Translations under genes and position numbers: made by a program
Assembly (NCBI RefSeq): GCF_932526225.1
Contig: NC_064045.1
Location: 15,124,442-15,188,441, forward strand
Direction of reading: 5' to 3'
DNA length: 64,000 bases
DNA from: Nematostella vectensis
Taxonomy: Eukaryota > Cnidaria > Anthozoa > Actiniaria > Edwardsiidae
Shown: in pieces, positions 25,849-36,734 of the stretch
Layout of the letters: each line of letters begins with the position of its first letter
Numbering within the stretch: the first letter of the stretch is position 1
Notes under the pieces: generated by a model
Told to the model about the DNA's origin: nothing
Databases searched by the model: none
The model's input: only the letters and a program-made list of their open reading frames with translations

Positions 25849-26590
25849 GCAAAAATCTGGGTATCTGCATTTCGGCCTCACGTTACTTGTGTTTCAAAAA
25901 TCAGTCCGGAATACATGGAACCGATGGCCATTATAAGAAATTGTGTCTTCTTTCTCTATCTCGAATTGCGAATTTTCCAGGTTTTTCCGTCATGTCCATT
26001 AGTCTAGAATTCACAAAAATTATAAAAATTGCTGTAAATTTTTTATATACCATATTCATAATGCCTTACTATCGATACTAGCTGATTTTACGCGGTAAAT
26101 GAGATATTTTTACTATTTTAGCCTTTCTTATGAAGTCCCCCCTGACCCCGATTAGCAACTGAGTAGGAACTGAATAGGAACTGAGGAATTAGGAACTAGG
26201 ATCCGCGGTATATTAAACGGCAAAAATCTGGGTATCTGCATTTCGGCCTCACGTTACTTGTGTTTCAAAAATCAGTCCGGAATACATGGAACCGATGGCC
26301 ATTATAAGAAATTGTGTCTTCTTTCTCTATCTCGAATTGCGAATTTTCCAGGTTTTTCCGTCATGTCCATTAGTCTAGAATTCACAAAAATTATAAAAAT
26401 TGCTGTAAATTTTTTATATACCATATTCATAATGCCTTACTGTCGATACTAGCTGATTTTACGCGGTAAATGAGATATTTTTACTATTTTAGCCTTTCTT
26501 ATGAAGTCCCCCCTGACCCCGATTAGCAACTGAGTAGGAACTGAATAGGAACTGAGGAATTAGGAACTAGGATCCGCGGTATATTAAACG
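25849..26590 (+). repeat. 371-bp direct tandem duplication
   Basis: 25849-26219 and 26220-26590 are adjacent copies that look identical except for A/G in ctatcgatac versus ctgtcgatac. The sequence atattaaa occurs before the first copy and at the end of each copy, which would fit a junction by short homology. Both copies contain the same 64-codon frame, which does not resemble a protein family. Confidence 0.95.
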
Positions 26591-29500
26591 GCGTGAAAAA
26601 GTCGCACCGTTCTGGTTCGGTTAAAAATCGATCATTATTACTTTGTTAAATTGACAGTCAGCGGGAATTGTGAATCATTACACTCTAATGCGTTTTCTAA
26701 ACCCAAGCATAATGGTCTAAACAAAACTACGAAAAGAAACATGGAATATAAGGAATCAGAAGCGCGGCGTCATTTCGGCGTCTAAATGTACGAGAGGAAC
26801 TCCTCACACTCATCAAATCTCTTTCTTTTCATTTGTTTTTGGGGAGAAGAATACCTTTCCGATATGATTGTTTTGATAAAGCATACAGTGTCGTCCAATA
26901 GCTAGCGGAATAGTCTGCCATGAGTCGACATGAGGTGCTGCTATAATAAAAACGTGATATATTAATGACAATAAATAACAGCGAATTGGTAATATAATGC
27001 CAAACATCAGAGCAGACTCAAGCAGAGTTTTGGGTGCAGTTTGGGTAAATATTGACATTCGCTTTTGCATAAAAGAGTGGTGGTAAGCGATCGAAAGAAA
27101 GAAGAATTATATCCGGATTTCGCCAGGAATAGCTGGTAAGTCAAGCCATCACGCGATGCAAAAAATCACCAAATATAGTTTTTACTCTCGCTCATCAAGG
27201 GCCAAACAAGAGATTATCGAGGCCAAACACTACTTGTCAAAGGCCAAATCACATCGACGTTGTCAAAATGGATTTGTTTTCTAACCAAATCCAGGCTTTC
27301 TGTATTATCTTATTGGTAAGCGACTAATACCATAAGATCACGAGATCAAATGTCTGCGGGCTGGTATACATCTAAGGCTGTGAGCGAAATACCCTTAGAT
27401 ACCTAATATATAAATTTTACTCATATTAAAAGGCCCAGTGTGGAGTGTAATAATCGCTGAAACAGTCACATCAACAGATGTTTTTTCTACCTTTTTTATG
27501 ATGTTAATATTTTAAAGGTTATTTCTCGATGTTAAATCTATAAGGGGTTGGAAGACCTGAGAAACGAGATTTGAAAAGGCACAACTAATAATTATTGGTA
27601 TTCTTTTTTGTCATTGATATACAAAAACTCTGAAAAAAAAAACCCGCATACAAAAACCCACAGAAACGAGCGAAAAACGTTAAAAATCTCGTTTAATGAG
27701 CTTATTTTTTTATCAGAAACGACATGACGCTTCATAAGCCCATTTCAAATCTAATAAGGCGGCAAATTTCTCTGAAAATCATTCCTTAATACAACGAACC
27801 GATGGCCTTTGTAGGAAATTGTGTCTTCTTTCTCTATCTCGAATTGCAACTGAAAAAGAAATATTTGATAACGCTGTTTTGTATTTGACATTTGACTCAA
27901 TCTTAAACGCGCTGGCCATATTGCAAGCGGTAAACTACAGCGGCTATGGTTACTACCATTTTGCTCTATAATTGAAGATAACGAAAACTCTATGTGTGTA
28001 CGTGGATATTTATTCAGCCAATGTTTTTTTGTGCGTTATTTCATCTTCTTTTTACTTCGCTTTTATCAGTTTTGCATTCATGGGCTTGCTGTGGCTATGA
28101 TCATCCTACATGAACCTTTTTTAAGAGTATTTAAAAAAGAAACAATCATGGGACCATCTTTACCAGCCCCGTTAAAAAGGGTATCTACAAACATTTAAAG
28201 CGCCAGCGAATGCCCAAAAAGTTGTCAAAGTTGCTATATAATGCATTCTTGTAAAACGTTTTGACACAACAACAACCAAAACAACAACACATTCCATTCT
28301 GTAAAGGATGTTTTTGCTCCAGGAAGTTTAATTGCGACATCAATCCCACTTGGTCCCAACGGCCCTTTTCGCGATTGTTTCTACTCTGAACGTGGACAAA
28401 AGACGGTTGCATGGTATAACGATACGAGTTAAATATTTAATGTAATGCTAATATGTCACTACTGACGGTGTGATGAACAGATGAACTGGTCTGCCAATTG
28501 GCGAGTCGGTTTGAGGCAATAAGGTCATAAGGATGAAATACAAACTTGGCTGGCTCCCCCATATCACAAAAGGTGAATTAACTTGTTTCAGCTTGTTGCT
28601 TGGGTAGAGCATTATAACGAAAAGATAAGGGATCTGTTCGATAGCGATTTGTTTTTTAACAACTTTTATATCGCGTCGATATACCAGCCTCGGTGCCCGA
28701 TCTGAGACCTGAAATATATTAAAGAAAAAACACAGCAAGCCCACGCATAAAAGTCCTTGTGATAAGAGAGTTTCTGATCTGATGTACAGTTTAGCTTGCT
28801 CTTGTCGTCTTAGAACTTAGACCTTAAAAATGATACTCCCTAAGTAGATTGCTCTAAAACGGGAGGGACAGTCAGGGCTGATCTATAGCCTGCAAAGGTA
28901 ACTGGGCACCTTAAGTTGGCTTATTGCAGTTGCTACTGCCGATTTAAATAAGGTTATAAGGGTCTGCAGCGTTCACTACTTTGTCAGGAAGAAGGTTTCA
29001 GGTACGTATTGTCATATTTACATTTCAGCTTAAGTGTTTTCATGGACGGCGGCAGCTGGTGTCCTGTTTTCTATTTATCTCATGATACACATATCACCTT
29101 CAAGAAGTCCCTTTTTTAAAGAAATAATGGCTTTTGTATGAGCCCAGTTTTTCCATGTTTTATATTGTATTGCTATTGGCACTGCATTCTTGTTTACAGG
29201 AATCACATATATATATTTTAAATAGCTTTTCTACCTACCCCATTCATTCGAAGTTGAATAAACATCAGTACATTTTCCGAAGCATGGAGTCGGAATTTAA
29301 ATAAGCTATGGAAACTTAAAGACATGTAATTATCTTGGACGAAGCATATTTACACATTTATAGAGTATTGCTTTTCATCAACCTGCGAAGCAAAATGTGC
29401 ACATCAAATTGTAACACAATAGATAGTAGTATTATAGATAGTACAAACTAAAGAGTAAGAAAGTAACAGTATAGTTATATATAGGGAAAAAGTAGACGGC

Positions 29501-29731
29501 AGTAACGTATAACACATGACATTGGCCAGATGTCAGGACTTCATGTAAATCCCCATAGTACATAGCGCGTACAACTCTCACCCCTTTGCCCTCCTCTTGG
29601 TCGCCAAAAAGTGGGTTGTTTCTTACTGAAGGATCGCCAAATACTGTCGTTCTTCCTTATGGATATCTCTGACATCGCGACTGCGAAGTACTAATCCGTG
29701 ATTACTTTGTAGCAGGCTTTTCTTTTCGGTG
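26591..29731. other. Intergenic region between IFT140 and the channel gene, no gene seen
   Basis: AT-rich sequence with only short chance frames. A diverged copy of the 25.7-26.0 kb repeat is recognisable at about 27716-27850 (shared stretches include cttctttctctatctcgaa). The 3' part should hold the promoter and 5' UTR of the channel gene; I could not place a start site or core elements. Confidence 0.45.
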
Positions 29732-32700
29732 ATGAATGTCGAGCCAGTCCCCTACACGGTTGCTATATGCGCGTTGCTGATTGGCTCCATCAGTTGTGAA
29801 GGACATGGCGACGGGACTGGTTTCGTGCCTGGCAACTGTTCTGACATACAGCTAAAGTTCACTCTCCTGAGCAGGTGAGAACCATTAAAAGATTATTAAA
29901 ACAATGTTGCGAAATACGAAAATATGCCACTGACGCTCACATGTCGGACAGCGTCATATGTCGGACAGCGTCATATGTCAGACAGCGCGTCATATGTCGG
30001 ACAGCGCGTCATATGTCAGACTATATATAGACTTACTATTTCAAAAACATAACATAACATAACATAACATAACGTAACGTAACGTAACATAACATAACAT
30101 AACATAACATAACATAACATAACATAACATAACATAACATAACATAACATAACATAACATAACATAACATAACATAACATAACATAACATAACATAACAT
30201 AACATAACATAACATAACATAACATAACATAACATAACATAACATAACATAACATAACATAACATAACATAACATAACATAACATAACATAACATAACAT
30301 AACATAACATAACATAACATAACATAACATAACATAACATAACATAACATAACATAACATAACATAACATAACATAACATAACATAACATAACATAACAT
30401 AACATAACATAACATAACATAACATAACATAACATAACATAACATAACATAACATAACATAGGAAGCAAGCGCAAGCGTAAGCTCAAACGGAAGCGCAAC
30501 ACAAGTGAGAATCGGTCAAACTCAATCAAGCAGTTGCGTTCTCTTGCGCTTATGTTCTAGTGAGAATCGGAAAACTATTTCAAGAAATTTACTAGTGTTT
30601 CCTATTTTCTCCCCTGACCCCCCTATGTCAAGAACTTGACCAGTGTTTCCTATTCTCTCCCCAGACCCCCCTATGTCAACATCCAGATGCTTGAGCTCAT
30701 CAATGAAGAGCTAGTCAACAGGCTGTACGATCCGGAATATTTCCCTCCTGATGACCAATGTGTGGTGGTCTCTTCTCCTCCTGAGGTCACAACGCTAAGT
30801 AACGAGAGCTCCGTCTTCAAGCATGCGCTCACAAACTCTTCAGATTTCCTTTTCCCGGTAACGGCTAAGAAAGGTATATTTGCGTTGTTTATGTTTTGCT
30901 CAGTATTAATGTGAAAGACAGACAAAAGCAGATTTGACCATCTTGGCTAACTATGTCACGATGGCATTGTGGTAGGTGTTACTACTGTGTCGAACAAGCC
31001 CTTCCTGGCCTTACTGGACCACCCCGGGGCCGTGCTGCTTACCATGCCACAGAAACATAACCAAGTCCAGATCTGCCTGGGCACAATCATGAGCTCCTGG
31101 CCGCTTCTTGCCCTGTCAATCATTTGTACTGGAATTTCCGGCATCATTATTTGGATATGTGTGAGTACAAAGTACTGAAAATTTTTTCGGCATCATTATT
31201 TGGATATACTGTATATAAAGTACTGGAATTTCCGGCATCAATATTTAGATATATATAAAGTACTGGAATTTCCGGTATGATATGTTTTCGTACAAATTAT
31301 TGGAATTTCCGACATCAGTATTTGGATATATGTGCTATTTACAGCGGCCTAGCCAGGATTTTTAACAATAGGGGCCCAAAAGGTCCTTTCAAGGCATTTT
31401 CTCCTGTACTTTTAGATAATGGCTCATTTATTTACTGTATTTTTGGCTGCTACAAGGGGGGGGGGGGGGTGGGGGGGGGGGGCTGTACCAGCCCCCTGGT
31501 TACGCACCTGATCTAAAAATACTGCAATTTTTAGCATCATTTCCTGGTACTCGTGATTTTCATCATTTTGATCTCGATTCGGACGTTTCTTCCAGGAAAC
31601 CTATGGCAACTGCGAAGAATTTCCAAGGAATTTCACTAAAGGATCCTGGGAAGGTTTTTGGTGGGCGTTCGTTTCAATGACAACAGTTGGGTAGGTAGTG
31701 TTTGCACCATGCTTATGTTACTTACGATTTCAGACCACACTTCAAATAAGCGGGTGGCCATGGCGATGTCAATCAACTCTAATAGAATGACGACTGGGTT
31801 TTTGTTGTTTGTTTTGACGATTTTTTTTTGGTTTTGTCCAAAGTGTATGGATTCAGCGTATGTGATTGTATTTTTTTCGTCGGTAACTACGGTGATAAGT
31901 GCCCCCGTACCATTACCGGTCGCTGTTTTTCTGTCGTGTGGATTCAACTTATGTTTTTTTGGTCGGTAGCTACGGTGATAGTGCCCCCGTACCATTGCCG
32001 GACGCTGTTTTTCTGTCGTGTGGATTCAACTTATGTTTTTTTGGTCGGTAGCTACGGTGATAAGTGCCCCCGTACCATTGCCGGACGCTGTTTTTCTGTC
32101 GTGTGGATATTTGTTGGTCTCGTCATAGTCGCCGTCTTTATGGCGAACATCACAACAGCTCTAACCTCCATTTCTGTCCATCGCAACTATAACCTGGCCG
32201 ACATGGAGGTAATTGTAGGGTTAGATCAAGGATGTGGAAGGCGTAGTATGTGTATTTCGTCATCAATTAAATAACCTTCGAGGTCTACTCGAGGAGTTGT
32301 CTCATTTATAAATTTACAGTGTTTTAGGATAAAATACTTATTCTGGCACTTTCTAACCTGGTCCTTTCTTAATTCAGCTTGCGGTTTTCGAGAATAGTAC
32401 GGAAGATACCGTAGCGGGTGAAAGAGGCGCTACAACAAAAGGTAAGTAAGCCGGATGGATAAACAAGTTTACGGACGGATAAACGGTGAGGCAGACGGAC
32501 AAATAGTTATCTTGTCAGGCGGACATATGGCTATTTGGGCAGGCGGACATATGGCTATTTGGGCAGGCGGACATATGGTCATCTGGGCACGCGGGCATAT
32601 GGTCATCTGGGCAGGCGGGCATATAGTCATCTGGGCAGGCGGGCATATGGTCATCTGGGCAGGCGGTGATATGGTTATTTCGCAGGCGGGCATATGGTCA

Positions 32701-34078
32701 TCTGGGCACGCGGGCATATGATCATCTAGGCAGGCGGACATATGGTCATCTGGCAGGCGGGCATATGGTTATTTGGGCAGGCGGACGTATGGTTATCAGT
32801 GCACGCGGGCATATGGTCATCTGGGCAGGCGGGCATATGGTTAATAGGGCAGGCGGACATATGGTTATCAGGGCACGCGGGCATATGGTCATCTGGGCAG
32901 GCGGACATATGGTTATTTGGGCAGGCGGACATATGGTCATCTGGGCAGGCGGACATATGGTTATTTGGGCAGGCGGACATATGGTCATCTGGGCAGGCGG
33001 ACATATGGTTATTTGGGCAGGCGGGCATATGGTTATTTGGCAGGCGGACATATGGTTATTTGGGCAGGCGGACACATGGTCATCTGGGCAAGCGGACATA
33101 TGGTTATTTGGGCAGGCGGACATATGGTCATCGGAGCAGCCGGACATATGGTTATTTGGGTAACGGACAAATCGCCAGTTTGACAGCCGGATGGCCTGTT
33201 GGACCAGACAACTGGTCAGATTGATAGTCGGACAAATGGTCAGTTGGGCGCGTGGGCTCGATGATGGGGATGGAGAAATGTAACATCAGCAATTTTGTTC
33301 CGATAGGCTTTGACTCGTTTCCCAATATGCTAAGCGCGCTTCAAAGCAAAGCCGTGGACGGCATCCTTGTGGACCGGTACACTGCTAGTTTTTACGTCAA
33401 GCGATACCTGGAGGGCGGAGGGTTACAAAACCTAACTGCAGCTAAGGTCCCTCATATTACTGGATTCGAGATCGGGCTGCTGATTGGCTCTGAAAGAGTT
33501 CAACAAAGGGCAAAGGCATGTGACGTCACGCGTGATGGCGAGTTTGTCCCGAACGAGTGGTACGAGCTCAAGAAGAAGGTGCTAGAATATGCACAGAAGG
33601 TAAAGACTGCTATTTGATATGCTATTACAGTGTTTAATTGTTATTACCAATATAAACAATGATAGAGCAACAAAGACAATAATAATATTGTTAATTGTTA
33701 TTACCAATATTAACAATGATAGAGCAACAAAGACAATGATAATAGTGATGATGATAGAAGGAATTAAAATGAAATGAGGTTTATGACGATGTTGATGATG
33801 ATAATGATAATGATGATGATGTGATGATAATGATGTTGATGATGGCAATGATAATGATGATGATGTGACGATCATGATGTTGATGATGATAATGATAATG
33901 ATGATGATGTGATAATAATGATGTCGTTGATAATGATAATGATTATGATGTTATGATCATGATGTTGATGATGATAATGATAATGATGATGGTGTGATAA
34001 TAATGATGTCGTTGAAATGATAATGATGGTGATGTGATGATCATGATGTTGATAATGATAATGATAATGATGATGATG

Positions 34079-34118
<40 letters not shown>

Positions 34119-34583
34119 AATGATGATGGATCTTGATTGACAGGATATAGCATCCCTGAAGCAGATCATCCCGAGTGATCCAGCCACCTTCAACCTGTTC
34201 ATCGATTCGAAGCAGACCATGAATCACCTGCTGTACGTGTCTGTTGGCGTGCTCGCGGGGATGTGCGTCATCGGCTTCATCTTCGATTTGGTGATGAAGA
34301 GGAAGGCCGTAGAGAAACAGTCTATAGGTGAGCACAACATTTTCAAACGAGTATCTATACACAGTGCGCTCTTTACCCTACAAACACGCTGAAAATAGTC
34401 TCGCTATTTTCGCTATTTTTTTTTTCAGAAAAACCCTCGTCTTATTCTAACCCCGTGACAAAAAGCTCCCAGGAACGGCTGATTGTCGAGCTTGAAGAAG
34501 GACGAATGATTTTACGGAATCTCCAGTCTCATTTCGACAAACTCGAGATTATCTTCAAAAGCACAGAAGCAGCCGAGTTCTGA
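29732..34583 (+). CDS. Ionotropic glutamate receptor-like channel with potassium selectivity filter (GluR0-like), 9 exons
   Basis: Exons 29732-29874, 30665-30873, 30976-31160, 31596-31690, 32052-32208, 32378-32441, 33244-33599, 34144-34327, 34429-34583 give exactly 515 residues plus TGA, all GT-AG. Order: signal peptide (1-23, hydrophobic core [11 protein letters not shown]); short N-terminal extracellular part with a receptor S1-like start (LLSRPPYVN, about 46-54); TM1 about 158-179; pore helix and filter [16 protein letters not shown] (199-214); TM2 about 224-246; extracellular S2-like lobe with [14 protein letters not shown], resembling the ligand-lobe motif of GluR0; TM3 about 432-453 ([20 protein letters not shown]); short cytoplasmic tail with a probable coiled coil (475-510). 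There is no separate amino-terminal domain. TVGYGD predicts K+ conduction. The S1 lobe is short and I do not find the usual carboxylate-binding arginine context, so the ligand, or any ligand, is unknown. Start chosen as the ATG that opens a signal peptide; an upstream noncoding exon is possible. Confidence 0.88.
29940..30022. repeat. Short tandem repeat gtcatatgtcggacagc
   Basis: Four to five copies of a 17-19-bp unit in the first intron of the channel gene. Confidence 0.85.
30046..30460. repeat. AACAT pentanucleotide microsatellite, about 82 copies
   Basis: Nearly perfect (aacat)n with a short aacgt block near 30070-30090. It lies in intron 1 of the channel gene. Because the unit is five bases, all frames on the minus strand stay open (MLCYV repeats); they are artefacts. 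Confidence 0.98.
30592..30680 (+). repeat. 48-bp duplication of acceptor plus start of channel exon 2
   Basis: agtgtttcctatt(t)tctcccc[t/a]gacccccctatgtcaa occurs twice. In the distal copy (30664/30665) the acceptor is CCCCAG; in the proximal copy it reads CCCCTG, so only the downstream acceptor is usable. Confidence 0.85.
31342..31510. mobile_element. MITE of the GTAGCCAGG family, copy A
   Basis: Starts cagcggcctagccagg and ends ccctggttacgcacctg, with the internal words cctttcaaggcattttctcc and atttactgtatttttggctg that are shared (inverted) with the copies at 39261 and 48994. It contains a G-run. Lies in intron 3 of the channel gene. Confidence 0.75.
31880..32110 (+). repeat. 83-bp triplication of acceptor plus selectivity-filter exon start
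   Basis: Three copies of ggtcggtag|ctacggtgataa followed by cgctgtttttctgtcgtgtg. The third (acceptor AG at 32050-32051) starts the real exon 5. Copy 1 has lost the AG (gtaactac). Copy 2 keeps AG (31968-31969) but lacks one A in gataag, shifting the frame after YGD. Confidence 0.95.
32515..33150. repeat. 25-bp minisatellite in channel intron 6, related to the exon-7 acceptor
   Basis: About 26 copies of ggcaggcggacatatggtta plus tttgg (or catctgg). The sequence at the exon-7 acceptor, ggacaaatggtcag|ttggg then cgcgtggg, is a recognisable variant of the unit, so the array appears related to the junction although most units have lost the AG. Confidence 0.85.
33780..34130. repeat. GAT/AAT-rich trinucleotide-like microsatellite
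   Basis: Runs of gatgatgat and gataat with interspersed tgtgatgatcatgatgttga blocks. It fills intron 7 of the channel gene up to about 14 bp before the exon-8 acceptor. Confidence 0.92.
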
Positions 34584-34584
34584 G

Positions 34585-34814
34585 TTTTGACTCCGAAGTC
34601 TAATGTCTTCTTAGTGTTGAATAAAGCACGTTTCGCTACTTCAACTGGATGTTACACAGCGCGTCGTTTGAAAGGTCACAAGCTCGTAGGGACAGAGCTC
34701 GCTGTAGGAGCGAAACCAAGGCAAATACATCCAACAGAAGGAGGGATACGTGCTTATTCAACACTAACAAGATATAAGACTTCATTTCGGAGTCAAACTA
34801 TCCTATAGCCCGTG
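34585..34814. mobile_element. Truncated hAT-like MITE forming the channel-gene 3' UTR
   Basis: Homologous to the complete copy at 40515-40819 from the ttttgact position onward; the first ~16 bp of the left end are missing. It ends tcctatagcccgtg as expected. It begins immediately after the TGA stop codon (34581-34583). Confidence 0.8.
34620..34625 (+). promoter_or_regulatory. Candidate polyadenylation signal AATAAA for the channel gene
   Basis: AATAAA lies 37 bases downstream of the stop codon, within the MITE-derived sequence gttgaataaagcac. The intact copy of the MITE has gttgaaaaagcac here, so the hexamer is specific to this copy. No other AATAAA is seen in the next 300 bases. Confidence 0.5.
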
Positions 34815-34987
34815 ATTAAATACAATAACAATTACAGGCTGTTATCGCTAGTTTTAGCATCAGATTTCTACCTGAATACTCCAACATGTTTTTGTTGTAA
34901 ATACATCATGTAAATACGTCTGGATTTACGGTTGCTTAATCTTAGTGGCTAGCTGAGAGCGGTAGTCGCTCAAGGTCTTGCTTAATG

Positions 34988-36728
34988 TCCCGGGGGGGGG
35001 GGGGGGGGGGGGGGTACTTAGCATGTGTTTGGGTATAGGGGTGCCGGTTTATGACAAAAATTCTGAAAAACCATATCCTGTTTAGGACCCTGTTTAGGAC
35101 AAATAAAAATGACACACTTAATTAATTTATAACTTCTTTATTGGGTAAAACACATCCTTAAGACACGTTTCATCAAGCATTAAACTCCAATTACTAGAAA
35201 AATGCTGTCATGTATCTATTAAAAGACAGTGTACAAAATAGAACGTCAAATAATCGATTTAATAACTGGGTGCAAAAATACCATTTAATCAGTGCAAGGT
35301 TGCAACAACAGAAACGTAAACTGAAACTCTTAACATACCATTAAATGTACATCGTATTATATACACTAAATACAATTTGATATCAATAACAATTTGCAAT
35401 GTCATAACTAAATACTTTATAGTATAGCTATTTCCACATTATACTTCCGACATTACTTGGTCTCCCTGGATACTTCTCGCACAACACAGTTCTCTAGGCG
35501 ATCGCATAAAAACGAGGCCACGTTTGAATTTGTTCGATACTTTTTCGAGGCAGTCTTTTTATCGCAAAATTGATCGCATAACCAAGCACACGGTTAGCAC
35601 GAGAGAGAAAGCAAGGCAATCAGATCGGCGGCGGGGTCAGCGGTTACGGGTTTTTGCAAGGCAACCAAATCGGTACCCTGTTCAGGACAGAGAGGCCTGA
35701 AATGTGGGTATACATGTTTAGGACAGCCTTGCATAAAATTATGTACCCTGTTCAGGACAGAGAGGCCTGAAATATATACCCTGTTTAGGACAGAGAGGCC
35801 TGAGATGTAATACCCTGTTTAGGACAGAGAGACCTGAAACGTATACCCTGTTCAGGACAGAGAGGCCTGAAATGTTTACCCTGTTCAGGACAGAGAGGCC
35901 TGAAATATTTACCCTGTTTAGGACAGAGAGGCCTGAAATATATACCCTGTTTAGGACAGAGAGGCCTGAAATATATACCCTGTTTAGGACAAAGAGGCCT
36001 GAAATGTATACCCTGTTTAGGACAGAGAGGCCTGAAATATTTACCCTGTTTAGGACAGAGAGGCCTGAAATATATACCCTGTTTAGGACAGAGAGGCCTG
36101 AAATATATACCCTGTTTAGGACAGAGAGGCCTGAAATATATACCATGTTTAGGACAGCCTTGCATAAAATTATGTACCCTGTTCAGGACAGAGAGGCCTG
36201 AAATATATACCCTGTTTAGGACAGAGAGGCCTGAAATATATACCCTGTTTAGGACAGAGAGGCCTGAAATATATACCCTGTTCAGAACAGAGAGACCTGA
36301 AATGTATACCTTGTTCAGGGTAGAGAGGCCTGAAATGTTTATCGTGTTCAGGGTAGAGAGGCCTGAAATGTATACCCTGTTCAGGGAAGAGAGGCCTGAA
36401 ATGTTTACCCTGTTCAGGACAGAGAGGCCTGAAATGTTTACCCTGTTCTGGGTAGAGAGGCCTGAAATGTATACCCTGTTCAGGGTAGAGAGGCCTGAAA
36501 TGTTTACCCTGTTCAGGGTAGAGAGGCCTGAAATGTATACCCTGTTCAGGGTAGAGAGGCCTGAAATGTTTACTCTGTTCAGGACAGAGAGGCCTGAAGT
36601 GTTTACCCTGTTCAGGGTAGAGAGGCCTGAAATGTTTACCCTTTTCAGGGTAGAGAGGTAAAAAACCATACCCTGTCCAGCGGCACTTCCCCGTATAGCC
36701 CATATAAGGGAGTCCCCCCCCCTCGGGA
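34988..36728. mobile_element. 1.74-kb non-autonomous TIR element with 6-bp target duplication TTAATG
   Basis: The left end starts TCCCGGGGGG with the inner words tataggggtgccgg and aaaaaccatatcctgt. The right end, reverse-complemented, starts TCCCGAGGGGGG and carries ggctatacgggg and ggacagggtatggttttt. The flanks are TTAATG at 34982-34987 and 36729-36734. No coding sequence. The interior is AT-rich at the left and a 33-bp array at the right. Such CCCGGGGGG/ggctatacgg-type ends are familiar to me from cnidarian genomes. Confidence 0.8.
35674..36658. repeat. 33-bp minisatellite inside the TIR element, about 30 copies
   Basis: The unit is ccctgtttaggacagagagg followed by cctgaaatatata, with a ccctgttcaggg form in the right half. 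The right TIR itself contains accctgtcc and the left TIR atcctgtttaggacc, so the array seems to have grown from sequence at the inner edge of the TIR. Confidence 0.95.
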
Positions 36729-36734
36729 TTAATG

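Noticed and set aside
25887-26452. Two identical 64-codon frames as a tandem gene pair
   Set aside because: They come from the 371-bp duplication; the peptide has no family resemblance and no promoter context.
30016-30529. Minus-strand MLCYV-repeat proteins
   Set aside because: Product of the AACAT microsatellite; a 5-bp unit is open in all three frames of that strand.
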